A DNA stretch of 64,000 nt from CAWUEX02 sp038148375 (lineage in GTDB: Bacteria > Pseudomonadota > Alphaproteobacteria > Rhodospirillales > Rhodospirillaceae). The stretch spans positions 124,001 to 188,000 of the forward strand of contig JAYQVH010000001.1 in NCBI GenBank assembly GCA_038148375.1, given 5' to 3'. Within the stretch, counting starts at the first letter, position 1, and the number at the start of each line of letters is the position of its first letter. The notes beneath the pieces were generated by a model. The model was not told where the DNA came from. It was given only the letters and a program-made list of their open reading frames with translations, and searched no databases. The position numbers were made by a program, and so were the translations under genes. Positions 35,269-45,480 of this stretch are shown in pieces.

Positions 35269-35515
35269 ATGCCCTCCTTATGTGGCGCGCTGTGTCTTAG
35301 TACAAAGGCGCTAGATATCCAGCACCCCATACCTTTCATCATGGCCTCTTCGGCGGTCCTGAGACAATCTGAGATTTTGTCCCGGACTCCTGCCGGGTTT
35401 GGCGTCTCGCCCCCTTGCGAAATCGTGGCCACACACCAATATCTGCGCCGTCGGCAGAGCGCTGCTGATCTCCGGCGTCATCGTTGAGACACAGGATCGT
35501 TAAGAGGATCGGGAT
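35269..35515. other. Divergent hpf-htpG intergenic region
   Basis: These 247 bp hold the htpG heat-shock promoter (35414-35442) and the upstream region of hpf. No other RNA or gene was recognised. Confidence 0.4.
35414..35442 (+). promoter_or_regulatory. Sigma-32 promoter of htpG
   Basis: CTTG (35414-35417), preceded by TCTCGCCCC as in the extended -35 consensus TCTCNCCCTTGAA, is separated by 18 nt from CCAATAT (35436-35442), which fits CYTATNT with one mismatch. The predicted start is near 35449, about 67 nt before the htpG ATG. Confidence 0.6.
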
Positions 35516-37384
35516 ATGAGCGAAGAAAAACTCTCTTTTCAGGCCGAAGTGGCCAAACTCTTGGATATCGTCGTCCATTCGCTTTATTCGAACACGGAGA
35601 TTTTTCTCCGAGAGCTGATCTCCAACGCGTCGGATTCATGTGACCGGCTCCGCTATGCCGCACTGACACAGTCCGATCTCCTTTCCGACGGCGATTCAGA
35701 ATTCTCTATTCATATTTCAGTCGACAAAGAAAGCCGGACGCTAACGGTTCAGGACAATGGGCTTGGAATGAATCGCGACGACCTCGTGGAGAACTTGGGT
35801 ACGATAGCGAAATCAGGAACGGGAGAATTCGTGAAATCGCTGACCGGCGATTCGGCGAAAGACGTCTCACTTATCGGCCAGTTCGGCGTGGGCTTCTATT
35901 CGTCGTTCATGGTCGCAAAAAAAGTCGAGGTCTTCAGCCGAAAGGCCGGAGACTCTCAAGGATGGCACTGGACGTCAGACGGCCGCGGCAGTTACCGCAT
36001 CAAAGAGGCAGACAACGTTGAGCGCGGCGCAAAGATTGTTTTGCACCTCAGAAAGGAAGCGGACGAATTCCTGGAGCCGCTGCGGTTACGCACTGTCGTT
36101 AAGACCTATTCCGATCATATCGCCCTACCGGTCATTCTCGACGGGACTAGCGAAGACTGCATGCCAGAAAGCGAGACATTGAATTCCGCTTCGGCATTGT
36201 GGACGCGCCCGAAGACCGAAATTACCGATGAGCAATATACGGAGTTTTACCATCACGTTGCGCACGGCTTTGACGACCCTTGGCACACCGTGCACTTTCG
36301 AGCGGAAGGGGCGATTGAGTACACAGGTCTGCTATTCATACCAACAACACGGCCGTTTGATCTTTTCCAGCCAGACCGCAAATCCAAGGTCAAACTTTAT
36401 GTTAATCGCGTGTTCATTTCGGACGAACTTGACGGCCTTTTGCCGCCTTATCTGAGATTTGTCCGGGGCATCGTTGACTCGCCCGACCTGCCGCTCAACG
36501 TCAGCCGGGAACTGCTTCAGGACAATCCTTTGCTGCAGAAAATCCAAAAGGGGCTGGTGACCCGGCTGCTCAAGGACCTGAAGGACCGCAGCGCCGATAT
36601 AGATGCGTACGCAACGTTCTGGAACAGTTTCGGCGCCGTCCTGAAAGAAGGGCTCTATGAGGACTTCAGCCGTCGCAACGAATTGCTCGACCTATGCCGC
36701 TTTAAAACGACCGCTAGCGACTCCATGCGCAGTCTCAAGGACTACGCCGCAAGCCTGAAAGAGGGTCAGAAATCAATTTACTTTATCACTGGCGAAGACC
36801 CGTCTTCATTGGCCCGCTCGCCGCAAATCGAGGCTCTCCGTGCCAAAGGCGTCGAAGTCTTGTTGTTGACCGATCCTGTAGACGAATTTTGGATATCGTC
36901 AGTCGGCGAATACGATGGCCATCCCTTCCGGTCGGCGGCAGAAACCTCAGACGACCTAGATGAGATCGCCGATGAGACGAAAACGGATCAGGACAACACA
37001 GATAAATCCGACGATGCGGACGTGGTCGGCGTCATCAGCCAATTTAAGAGCGCCCTCGGCGATGCCGTGAAGGATGTGCGCGCGTCTAACCGTCTGCGTG
37101 AAAGCGCGGTGTGTTTGGTTGGCGACCAGAGTGGAATGAGCCTGCATCTGGAGCGCATGCTCAAACAACATGGCCAGGGACAAAACTTGGCAAACCCCCG
37201 AGTCCTGGAGATCAACCCCAAGCACCCATTGATTAAGAAGCTGAACGGCCAGCCCGATGACGTCATCGGTGAAACGGCACATCTGTTGCTTGATCAAGCG
37301 CGGATTGTCGAAGGGGAGCAAGTCCCTGACCCGGTCGCCTTCGCACGGCGCTTATCCCAAGCTATGGAACGCGGCCTAACGTAA
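35516..37384 (+). CDS. htpG: Chaperone HtpG (Hsp90)
   Basis: A 622-residue bacterial Hsp90. The GHKL ATPase domain shows the family motifs ELISNASD, DNGLGM and GQFGVGFYSSF. Middle and C-terminal dimerisation domains are full length. It remodels clients with DnaK in heat shock. A sigma-32-type promoter lies just upstream. Confidence 0.97.
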   Translation: MSEEKLSFQAEVAKLLDIVVHSLYSNTEIFLRELISNASDSCDRLRYAALTQSDLLSDGDSEFSIHISVDKESRTLTVQDNGLGMNRDDLVENLGTIAKSGTGEFVKSLTGDSAKDVSLIGQFGVGFYSSFMVAKKVEVFSRKAGDSQGWHWTSDGRGSYRIKEADNVERGAKIVLHLRKEADEFLEPLRLRTVVKTYSDHIALPVILDGTSEDCMPESETLNSASALWTRPKTEITDEQYTEFYHHVAHGFDDPWHTVHFRAEGAIEYTGLLFIPTTRPFDLFQPDRKSKVKLYVNRVFISDELDGLLPPYLRFVRGIVDSPDLPLNVSRELLQDNPLLQKIQKGLVTRLLKDLKDRSADIDAYATFWNSFGAVLKEGLYEDFSRRNELLDLCRFKTTASDSMRSLKDYAASLKEGQKSIYFITGEDPSSLARSPQIEALRAKGVEVLLLTDPVDEFWISSVGEYDGHPFRSAAETSDDLDEIADETKTDQDNTDKSDDADVVGVISQFKSALGDAVKDVRASNRLRESAVCLVGDQSGMSLHLERMLKQHGQGQNLANPRVLEINPKHPLIKKLNGQPDDVIGETAHLLLDQARIVEGEQVPDPVAFARRLSQAMERGLT

Positions 37385-37408
37385 CCGCGGTATCGATATC
37401 GTTAAGTC

Positions 37409-38248
37409 TTAGTCTTGATCGACGCTATTCAGACTCACCTGCATCCCTGTACCAGGGCGCGGCGGCAGGGCCACAGCGGCGACAACGGGGCCAATTCGAT
37501 CGCGCTGGACAAAGACGGCAATGCCGTCTGCCGACGACGCGTCAAGATCAGCCAATGGAACAAGCAGTTCCAGGTCGCCGGTGATATTGGGCGTCAAGCG
37601 CACCAGCCTTTTGACGATATTCACGTTCCGAAGCGTGCGCCCGCGGTTCTCCCCGCCACGTACGCGAGTGATCTGATCGGATTGATAAACCGCGGCATAT
37701 AGCGCGGCACCGCTTATCGACGAGGAATTGGATAAAGCGACTCGTATACGGTCATTGACGACGCGATTCAGGATAAGTGAAGGGCGGGACGCGGTCCAAA
37801 GGCCCTCGTTATCAGAGATCGCCTTTAGGATGGCTTCGCGCTGGCCGCCGGGAGCGGCAAAGGTTCCGGCGACGACCATCTGCGGCGTGTATACATAGTC
37901 CAATCCCATTTCTTCCCGATAGGCCTGCTGCCGGAAACTGAACGAGGGCTGGGAAAAAGGATCCGCCCAACCGTCGTTATTCCAATAGTCGACGTGAAAC
38001 GACAGAGCTAGCACGTCCTCGCGGTCGGACAGGTCTTGCAGGAAAGCGTCTGCCGGCGGGCAGGAGGAACAGCCCTGAGACGTGTAAAGTTCTACAAGTG
38101 TCACTGCTTGCGAACTGGAATCGGTCAAGGTGTCAGCCTGCAGCACGCAAGGTGCTGCAAGTAACGCGAGAGTAGCCCAAACGGCCCCCGAGGCGGCGCG
38201 GATTGGCGCCGGAATCAGTTTTACGGGCCGGGGAGTTTTATTAAGCAT
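37409..38248 (-). CDS. DUF1223 thioredoxin-like exported protein
   Basis: A 279-residue protein with a signal peptide (hydrophobic stretch at about 18-33) and the DUF1223 thioredoxin-like fold. A CxxC motif (GCSSCPPAD) and HVDYWNNDGWADPFS are diagnostic. The family is uncharacterised; periplasmic thiol chemistry is possible. The ATG at 38248 has an excellent GGGGAAGGGA site; a longer frame to 38308 lacks it. Confidence 0.88.
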   Translation of the reverse strand: MLNKTPRPVKLIPAPIRAASGAVWATLALLAAPCVLQADTLTDSSSQAVTLVELYTSQGCSSCPPADAFLQDLSDREDVLALSFHVDYWNNDGWADPFSQPSFSFRQQAYREEMGLDYVYTPQMVVAGTFAAPGGQREAILKAISDNEGLWTASRPSLILNRVVNDRIRVALSNSSSISGAALYAAVYQSDQITRVRGGENRGRTLRNVNIVKRLVRLTPNITGDLELLVPLADLDASSADGIAVFVQRDRIGPVVAAVALPPRPGTGMQVSLNSVDQD

Positions 38249-38433
38249 TGTGCAGTCCCTTCCCCAGGCACAGAACCGATCATAGTCGGAACTTGTATCG
38301 GTATCCAACTGATATAACGCAGAGAAAGAGTGGCCGGTTGCATTCGGCAGGGCTTTATTCGCGAAATGCGAGGTTGGGGATATTAATCTATATTAACGCA
38401 TGCGCTGGTGTAGTTACCGCGACGGGTGTCTCG

Positions 38434-40146
38434 TCAGCCGGGTGACGCGCCCAAGAATTGCAAAAACCCAAGCCCCCACCGGGTGAAGTCGGCATCCAAG
38501 TATTGAAATTCGCAATTTGGGGCGGCGCTCGCAGCTGCCAGGGTGTGCGGGTTATTTGGATCCCATTCAGACGTCGCCAGAAGGGTTGGCACTGGGCTCT
38601 GCGCCAACCGGTCATATGTCGGATAGTTGAAGTGGGCCCGATAGGCGGTCCGGTACATATTGCCCGCCTTGAGTAAAGAGCAGACTCGTTCATGGACCAT
38701 GTCCGTCGCGACGAATGGTTCGCGCCAAATCACACCCTCACGGGTGCGCTTGTACCAAGGGTAGTAGATGCCCTGGTCGCGCATTTGATGCCAGCACTGC
38801 ATGAGATGGCCGCCGTGCCACACGGGTGAGACATCGGGCACATAGTTTTCAGACATTTCGTCGCGTTCGCTGCCAGTGTGTTGGAACACGTTGCTCATCA
38901 CCAACCGGCGAATGCGGCCTGGATGATTGAGCGCGATATCGAGTCCGACAAAACCGCCGCCCCACATGCCATAAAAATCGATCTTCTCTATACCGAGGTT
39001 GAGCAGAGCTTGATCGAGAACGTTGGCGTAATCTGCGACCGTAACGCCTACTTCCGCGATGATGCGATCGGACTCTCCTGAGCCAGGCATGTCGAACGCC
39101 ATGACTGACCGCTTTCCAATGTAGCTCTGCGTAATCGGTTCGACGGTTCCCACAGAACTGGCCGCATCATGCTGGATCAGCAATGGCGTGCTTTCGACGT
39201 CAGCATTGCTCTGAAAGTGTAATTGTCCGCCATCGACATCGACATAGTCGCGACATAACTTACCACGAACCGGGGTTGCTGGCGGTGGGGCTTTGACGTC
39301 CGCATGGACATCGCGCATCGATAGAAATGCGAGCGCCTGGTTAACGCCAGTCTCGTATTCTGTCGCTACGGCCGCTTGAACAGTTTGCGCGCGTGACGCG
39401 GCCGCGCGCCACGGGTCCAATCCGTCGTGACGTTGACGAGCGACAACAAGTGTAGGAACGGTGACTTGGGAGAGAATACCGATTGCATCGAATGCCCTAA
39501 CTGCACCGTATCCGACATCGTAGTTACGACCTAGGCCCGCGGCGCTGAGGAATTGAACGACGCGTCGCTGGAGTTCTGCCGCTGACGGCATATCCGCGTC
39601 GACGCGCGTGTTCAGTGCGGGCGAATGGTAAGGATGAAAGGCCGCCTGCTCGCGCAGCATCGCCCACAGCCAGGTGAGATGACTGCCATCCCAGGACGGC
39701 TCGAATTTCGGCAGCGGATTTTTTGCACTCGGCGGCAGATTAAGGGCGCCCGGCAAATCCAAATCCCAGACGGCAACCGCCGCGACCAACTCCGGCGACC
39801 TGCCGGCCAGTGTGCATGCAATGGCGGCGCCGGCTTGCTCACCGTAAACCAGAACATGCTTAATCCCGAGCGCATGGATGAATGCAACGAGGTCTTCCGC
39901 AAACGTAGCCGGTGATTCAGGCGCGGTGGAAAATGGATCCGTTTTGCCGCACCCCGCGAGGTCCGGCGCGATGACAGTAAAGCGCGCCATCGCGGATTCG
40001 ATAAACGGCTCGAGATCCTGCGACGTACGCGGAAATCGATGCAATGCGATGAGGGGCGGACCGGTGCCGGCGCGTCGGTAGTGAATCTGCCGCGACCCAA
40101 CCGTTACGTAGTGCCTTTTGACTCCGGGTTTCGCAGGCTCGGTCAT
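38434..40146 (-). CDS. Tandem alpha/beta-hydrolase-fold protein lacking nucleophiles
   Basis: A 570-residue protein with two consecutive alpha/beta-hydrolase domains (about 10-270 and 290-565). The first shows LIALHRFPRTSQDL and APDLAGCGKTDPF, and the second MAFDMPGSGESD. In each, the nucleophile elbow has lost its serine: GEQAG in domain 1 and GMWGG in domain 2. The catalytic histidine region near the C-terminus also reads DADFTRWG. It may be a binding protein or use other chemistry. I start at 40146 because a longer frame to 40275 would run into acnA. Confidence 0.8.
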   Translation of the reverse strand: MTEPAKPGVKRHYVTVGSRQIHYRRAGTGPPLIALHRFPRTSQDLEPFIESAMARFTVIAPDLAGCGKTDPFSTAPESPATFAEDLVAFIHALGIKHVLVYGEQAGAAIACTLAGRSPELVAAVAVWDLDLPGALNLPPSAKNPLPKFEPSWDGSHLTWLWAMLREQAAFHPYHSPALNTRVDADMPSAAELQRRVVQFLSAAGLGRNYDVGYGAVRAFDAIGILSQVTVPTLVVARQRHDGLDPWRAAASRAQTVQAAVATEYETGVNQALAFLSMRDVHADVKAPPPATPVRGKLCRDYVDVDGGQLHFQSNADVESTPLLIQHDAASSVGTVEPITQSYIGKRSVMAFDMPGSGESDRIIAEVGVTVADYANVLDQALLNLGIEKIDFYGMWGGGFVGLDIALNHPGRIRRLVMSNVFQHTGSERDEMSENYVPDVSPVWHGGHLMQCWHQMRDQGIYYPWYKRTREGVIWREPFVATDMVHERVCSLLKAGNMYRTAYRAHFNYPTYDRLAQSPVPTLLATSEWDPNNPHTLAAASAAPNCEFQYLDADFTRWGLGFLQFLGASPG

Positions 40147-40190
40147 GCGGACCGGCCTGCGTTCCCAAAGTCTCTCATCGCGGAACGCCC

Positions 40191-42884
40191 CTAAGCGGCG
40201 AGATTGCGCAACACGTAGTGAAGCACGCCGCCGTTGCGGAAGTAATCGAGCTCGCCTTCGGTATCGATGCGGCACAGCGCATTGAATGTTTCGGTCGTGC
40301 CATCCGGGCGAGTCACTTTGACTTCGACATCCCCGCGCGGAGTTAAACTCGTCAGGCCCGAGATATCGAAGAGTTCGGTTCCGTCGAGCTTGAGGCTGGT
40401 GCGATCTACACCGTTCTGGAACTGCAGCGGTAGCACGCCCATGCCGATCAGATTGGAACGGTGGATGCGCTCGAAGCTCTCGGCTATGACGGCTTTGACG
40501 CCCAAGAGGTTCGTGCCCTTCGCTGCCCAGTCACGTGACGATCCGGTGCCGTACTCCTTGCCGCCGATGACGACAAGAGGCACATCGTCCGCCTGGTATT
40601 TCATCGCCGCGTCATAAATCGGCATTGCCATGGCCCCAGGGTAATATTTAGTCACCCCGCCTTCCGTACCGGGCACCATTTCGTTCTTAATACGGATGTT
40701 GGCAAACGTACCGCGCATCATCACTTCATGATTACCGCGGCGTGAACCGTAAGAATTAAAATCCTTCGGATCGACCCCGTGCTCGATCAGATATTTGCCC
40801 GCAGGGCTGTCTTTCTTAATCGAACCGGCCGGCGAGATGTGGTCGGTGGTGACCGAATCTCCGAGAATCGCGAGCGGCCGCGCGCCCGCAATATCTTCGA
40901 CGGCAGCCGGCTTTGCTTGCATATCGACGAAGTACGGCGGATTGCGCACATACGTGGAGTCGCCTTGCCAGTCGTAGGTTTCGCTCGGCGACGCTTTAAC
41001 GGCCTGCCATTCTTGCGGGCCCTTGAACACGTCAGAGTAACGGGAAGAGAACATCTCCTTGGTGAGGAATTGTTCGATGCACTCCGCGACTTCCTGCGGT
41101 GCCGGCCAGATGTCTTTGAGGAACACGTCGTTGCCGTCTTTGTCTTGCGCGATTGCATCTTTGGTGATGTCAATGCTCATCGACCCAGCAATAGCGTAGG
41201 CAACAACGAGAGGCGGACTCGCCAGGTAATTCGCCTTGATATCCGGGCTGATACGGCCCTCGAAATTACGGTTTCCGGACAGAACCGATACCGCAACAAG
41301 ATCACCGGCATTGATGCTTTTCGAAATGTTTGCGTCGAGCGGGCCAGAGTTGCCGATACAGGTTGTGCAACCGTAGCCAACGGTGTGGAAGCCGAGCGCT
41401 TCGAGATCAGCCGTCAGCCCTGCAGCATCCAAATAATCCGTTACCACCTGCGAGCCGGGCGCGAGCGACGTCTTGACCCACGGCTTGCGGGTCAGACCCT
41501 TTTCTCGGGCTTTTCGCGCCACCAGACCCGCGGCAAACAAAACTGACGGATTTGATGTATTGGTACAGGACGTAATCGCGGCGATGACGACATCGCCATC
41601 CGTAAGAATATCTTTGGCATGCGGACCGGCAAGCCCGTCAACCGGCGACGTCGCCGGCGACGCATGGCCAAATGCAGTGCCAAGCTGATCCTTGAATGCG
41701 GATGCCGCAGACGACAGCGCAACCCGGTCCTGCGGGCGTTTCGGTCCGGCCAGCGACGGTTCAACCGAACCAAGATCCAACTCAAGCGTATCAGTAAACA
41801 CGGGATCGGGCGTGGTGTCATCGCGCCACATGCCCTGCGCCTTTGCATACGCTTCGACAAGCGCGACGCGGTCGGCGTCACGGCCCGTGAAGTCGAGATA
41901 CCGGCAGGTCTCTTTGTCGATTGGGAAAAAGCCGCAGGTCGCTCCGTACTCCGGCGCCATATTTGCGATGGTCGCGCGGTCGGTCAGGGACAGACCGGAC
42001 AGGCCCGGCCCAAAGAATTCGACAAACTTCCCGACCACGCCTTTGGCGCGCAGCATCTGAGTGACGGTCAGCACCAAGTCTGTCGCCGTGGTGCCTTCCT
42101 TGAGCTTGCCCGTGAGTTTGAAGCCGACGACTTCCGGAATAAGCATCGAAACAGGCTGGCCGAGCATCGCCGCCTCCGCTTCGATACCGCCCACGCCCCA
42201 GCCGAGAACCGCGAGGCCGTTGACCATGGTCGTATGGCTATCAGTGCCGACCAATGTATCGGGGTAGGCGATAGTCTTTCCGTCTTCTTCACCGGTCCAT
42301 ACGACCTGCGCCAAGTACTCAACGTTAACCTGGTGGCAGATACCTGTGCCCGGTGGCACGACGCGGAAATTATCGAAACCCATCTGACCCCAGCGCAGGA
42401 ATTCGTAGCGCTCGCGGTTGCGTTGAAATTCGAGGTCAATATTCTTGGTCATGGCATCTGGTGAGGCATAGGCATCGACCATGACAGAGTGATCGATCAC
42501 CAGATCGACGGGCGACAATGGATTGATCTTTTGCGCGTCACCCCCGAGCGACTTCATCGCCTCACGCATTGCCGCGAGGTCGACAACGGCGGGAACGCCG
42601 GTAAAATCCTGCATCAGAACGCGCGCCGGGCGATACGCGATTTCCTGATCGGACGTACGGTCGCTGAGCCACGCAGCCACCGCCTTGACGTGACCAGTGG
42701 TAACGGAAGAGCCGTCTTCATAGCGCAACAGGTTTTCGAGCAGCACTTTAAGAGAGAACGGCAGACGGGCGACATCGCCGATCCCAGCCTCGGTCGCGGC
42801 GGGTATACTGAAATAGTCGTAACTCTTGCCGTTTACGTCGAGTGTGCGGCGGGTCTTAAGGCTATCCTGGCCGGTAAGCGCCAT
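40191..42884 (-). CDS. acnA: Aconitate hydratase A
   Basis: An 897-residue AcnA/IRP-type aconitase that interconverts citrate and isocitrate in the TCA cycle. The [4Fe-4S] cluster cysteines are in AITSCTNTSNP and in GYGCTTCIGNSG. The swivel domain contains GKEYGTGSSRDWAAKG. It is divergent from ccmA, an arrangement common in alphaproteobacteria. A small hairpin, CCGCA/TGCGG near 42948-42961, lies in its upstream region. Confidence 0.97.
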   Translation of the reverse strand: MALTGQDSLKTRRTLDVNGKSYDYFSIPAATEAGIGDVARLPFSLKVLLENLLRYEDGSSVTTGHVKAVAAWLSDRTSDQEIAYRPARVLMQDFTGVPAVVDLAAMREAMKSLGGDAQKINPLSPVDLVIDHSVMVDAYASPDAMTKNIDLEFQRNRERYEFLRWGQMGFDNFRVVPPGTGICHQVNVEYLAQVVWTGEEDGKTIAYPDTLVGTDSHTTMVNGLAVLGWGVGGIEAEAAMLGQPVSMLIPEVVGFKLTGKLKEGTTATDLVLTVTQMLRAKGVVGKFVEFFGPGLSGLSLTDRATIANMAPEYGATCGFFPIDKETCRYLDFTGRDADRVALVEAYAKAQGMWRDDTTPDPVFTDTLELDLGSVEPSLAGPKRPQDRVALSSAASAFKDQLGTAFGHASPATSPVDGLAGPHAKDILTDGDVVIAAITSCTNTSNPSVLFAAGLVARKAREKGLTRKPWVKTSLAPGSQVVTDYLDAAGLTADLEALGFHTVGYGCTTCIGNSGPLDANISKSINAGDLVAVSVLSGNRNFEGRISPDIKANYLASPPLVVAYAIAGSMSIDITKDAIAQDKDGNDVFLKDIWPAPQEVAECIEQFLTKEMFSSRYSDVFKGPQEWQAVKASPSETYDWQGDSTYVRNPPYFVDMQAKPAAVEDIAGARPLAILGDSVTTDHISPAGSIKKDSPAGKYLIEHGVDPKDFNSYGSRRGNHEVMMRGTFANIRIKNEMVPGTEGGVTKYYPGAMAMPIYDAAMKYQADDVPLVVIGGKEYGTGSSRDWAAKGTNLLGVKAVIAESFERIHRSNLIGMGVLPLQFQNGVDRTSLKLDGTELFDISGLTSLTPRGDVEVKVTRPDGTTETFNALCRIDTEGELDYFRNGGVLHYVLRNLAA

Positions 42885-43092
42885 GGCTGCGTCCCCCGTG
42901 TGTTGCTGGTGTGGGTTCTAAGCGGAATCCGAGCGTGATTATTCCCGCATTTCTGCGGCATCATCCACATCCGTATTGGGTTGTCTAGCCCCGTGACAAC
43001 GCCGGTCGCATTGGGGAGGGAAGCCCAGACGCGGCCCGCCACCGGTGCTGCGGCGCCGCAATAATGTCCGTGCGTGGGCAGGAACATTCGCT

Positions 43093-43752
43093 ATGGTTCG
43101 ACTTATGACAGGGGAAGCAAATTCATCCGCCACAGTGACCGCTCGCGACCTGGCTGCCAGACGCGGCGACCGCCTGGTTTTTGAAGGGCTCAACCTTTCA
43201 GCCGGACCAGGCGAAGCCATTACCGTCACAGGGCCAAACGGCAGCGGCAAGTCGACCCTGTTGCGAATTATTGTCGGGTTGCTGCCCTCATTTAAGGGCA
43301 CATGCCAGATTTCCCCGAACAGTCCGGGAACAGCCTGTTTTGCCGGTCACCTGGACGGATTAAAATCCAGTCTGACGGTGGACGAGAATCTGACGTTTTG
43401 GGCGGGACTGTATGGCGGAGCTCGGGTTGCCGTGGATGCTGCGATTGACCGCCTTGCTCTGAATTCGGTTGCGGACATGCCTGCCGACATGCTGTCGGCC
43501 GGATGGAGGCGCCGTGCGGGCTTAGCTCGTCTTCTAATTTCCCGGTCGCCGCTGTGGGTGCTCGACGAACCATTCACCGCGTTGGACTCAGAAAACGTGG
43601 CACGTCTGGACTCAGTGTTGGAGGATCACTGCGCTGGGGGCGGCATCGTCATTCTGGCGACGCACCAGACATCCAGCTTTTCGGCGCAGCACAGCCTCGA
43701 CATGCGAAGTTACACACCGGCAGCGCCGCTTATCGCGGAAGCCGCCTGGTGA
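43093..43752 (+). CDS. ccmA: Cytochrome c biogenesis ATP-binding export protein CcmA
   Basis: A 219-residue ABC ATPase with Walker A GPNGSGKST, an alternative signature around DMLSAGWRRRAGLARLL and Walker B LWVLDEPFTALD. With CcmB, CcmC and CcmD it releases holo-CcmE. The start at 43093 has an AGGAA site; 43045 and 43105 are alternatives. First gene of a nine-gene ccm operon. Confidence 0.95.
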   Translation: MVRLMTGEANSSATVTARDLAARRGDRLVFEGLNLSAGPGEAITVTGPNGSGKSTLLRIIVGLLPSFKGTCQISPNSPGTACFAGHLDGLKSSLTVDENLTFWAGLYGGARVAVDAAIDRLALNSVADMPADMLSAGWRRRAGLARLLISRSPLWVLDEPFTALDSENVARLDSVLEDHCAGGGIVILATHQTSSFSAQHSLDMRSYTPAAPLIAEAAW

Positions 43753-44411
43753 GCGCTTTTCTCGCACTGGTTAAGCGTGACGTCCGCCTGTCCGTGCGCC
43801 AGCGGGCCGACACGGTCATGGTCGCCGGTTTCTTCGCCATCACTGTGATTTTGTTTCCGTTCGGGGTCGGTCCCGAGCCTGGGGTCCTTGAGAGGATCGG
43901 CGCCGGCGTACTTTGGGTTACGGCGCTGTTAGCCGCGTTACTGTCGCTGGATCACATTTTCGCTGACGACGCCCAAGACGGCGCGCTCGACTTGTTGCTG
44001 TCGTCTCCGATGTCGGCCACCGCACTCGTAGCCGCCAAGGTCCTGGCCCACTGGCTAACGACGGGGGTCCCCCTGATCGTCCTTGCGCCGATCCTTGGAG
44101 TGACACTCCAAATGCCGTCAACCTCGGTCATGCCGGTCATCATCGCCCTGACCTTGGGAACGCCAACCCTCAGCCTGATTGGGGCGATCGGTGCGGCTTT
44201 GACATTGGGGGCGCGCCGGCGGGGCGTATTGCTGCCCATTATCGTTTTACCGCTCTATATCCCGGTTCTCATATTCGGGGTCGGCGCCGTCGATGCCGCG
44301 GTGATGGGCTTTAATGCCGAGCGGCTCTACATCGTCTTGGCCGGCTTGCTGCTAATCGCGGCCCCTCTATGCCCCTGGGCTGCAGCTGCGGCCTTAAAGG
44401 CGGGCCGATAA
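43749..44411 (+). CDS. ccmB: Heme exporter protein CcmB
   Basis: A 220-residue integral membrane protein with six predicted helices. It starts at GTG 43749, overlapping the ccmA stop by four bases; a frame starting earlier at 43503 would lie inside ccmA. CcmB is the membrane partner of CcmA in System I. Confidence 0.94.
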   Translation: MSAFLALVKRDVRLSVRQRADTVMVAGFFAITVILFPFGVGPEPGVLERIGAGVLWVTALLAALLSLDHIFADDAQDGALDLLLSSPMSATALVAAKVLAHWLTTGVPLIVLAPILGVTLQMPSTSVMPVIIALTLGTPTLSLIGAIGAALTLGARRRGVLLPIIVLPLYIPVLIFGVGAVDAAVMGFNAERLYIVLAGLLLIAAPLCPWAAAAALKAGR

Positions 44412-44480
44412 CGGATTCGAAGGCGCGACAAGCCCGAATCCGGTTGGCAATCCGCACATGATCGAGTAAGCCTTCCCGCC

Positions 44481-45197
44481 ATGCATGCACTTGCAAATCC
44501 AAACCGCTTTCTGAAGCTCGCCGCGGTGATCCAGCCTTGGGCCATTGCGGTCTGCGTTCTCTGTTTCGCCGTAGGCCTGCCATATGCCCTGGTGTTTTCG
44601 CCGGAGGATTACCAGCAAGGCAATACGGTTCGCATCATGTATATCCATGTCCCAGCGGCCTGGATGGGGTTGTTCAGCTACGGTGTGATGGCCGCCGGCA
44701 GTGCGGCGTTCCTGATTTGGCGCCATCCGGTGGCAAATATGGTGGCCCGCGCCTCCGCGCCGGTTGGCGCGATGTTCACCGCGTTGTGCCTCCTGACCGG
44801 CATGCTGTGGGGACAGCCGATGTGGGGCACCCCCTGGGTCTGGGACGCCCGCCTGACCTCAATGCTGGTACTGTTTTTTCTTTATCTCGGCTACATGGCG
44901 CTGGGCGACGCCTTCGAACGGCAGGAACAGGGTGATCGGGCGGCGGCAATCCTTGCCCTGGTCGGGTCAATTAACCTCCCGATCATTAAGTTTTCTGTTG
45001 ATTGGTGGAACACCCTGCATCAGCCGTCGATTTTCTCAATGGCGGGAATATCCGTTGATTCCGAGATGCTTGCCCCGCTTTTCTTGATGGTAGGGGCGTT
45101 CCAATCCTATTATGTCGTCGTCATTCTCATGCGCGTGCGGGCGCAGGTGCTAAGCGCAAAAGTCCGCGCCGCCCGCCTTATGCAAGCTGCCGGATAG
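44481..45197 (+). CDS. ccmC: Heme ABC transporter permease CcmC
   Basis: A 238-residue membrane protein with six helices and the tryptophan-rich heme-handling WWD domain (WGQPMWGTPWVWDARLTS). It loads heme on CcmE. A conserved histidine flanks the WWD segment (YIHVPAAW). Confidence 0.96.
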   Translation: MHALANPNRFLKLAAVIQPWAIAVCVLCFAVGLPYALVFSPEDYQQGNTVRIMYIHVPAAWMGLFSYGVMAAGSAAFLIWRHPVANMVARASAPVGAMFTALCLLTGMLWGQPMWGTPWVWDARLTSMLVLFFLYLGYMALGDAFERQEQGDRAAAILALVGSINLPIIKFSVDWWNTLHQPSIFSMAGISVDSEMLAPLFLMVGAFQSYYVVVILMRVRAQVLSAKVRAARLMQAAG

Positions 45198-45255
45198 GGT
45201 CCGTTAACGGACGTTCAAGTGGCCGCCAAAATGGAACACCGATAGAGCTGACCCT

Positions 45256-45480
45256 GTGGAAAGTCTCAGTGCATTTTTCGATATGGGCGGATACGCCGCT
45301 TTTGTCTGGCCGGCCTATGCGCTCGCCGTAGCCGGACTGTTGAGCATTCTGGTGCAGTCCAAAACCGCTGTGAATCGCCTGCAGCGTGACTTGGACCGCT
45401 TGAGGCCCCCGCGCGAAACACCCACATCTTCTTCGGACCCAAGTTCCGTAAACGCAGGAGCGAATCCCGGTGAAGCGTAA
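45256..45480 (+). CDS. ccmD: Heme exporter protein CcmD
   Basis: A 74-residue protein with one membrane helix (AFVWPAYALAVAGLL) and a charged cytoplasmic tail. It starts at GTG and its 3' end overlaps ccmE by 11 bp. CcmD assists release of heme-loaded CcmE. Confidence 0.9.
   Translation: MESLSAFFDMGGYAAFVWPAYALAVAGLLSILVQSKTAVNRLQRDLDRLRPPRETPTSSSDPSSVNAGANPGEA

Noticed and set aside
41619..42464. Long plus-strand reading frame
   Set aside because: Antisense shadow of acnA, with very arginine-rich translation.
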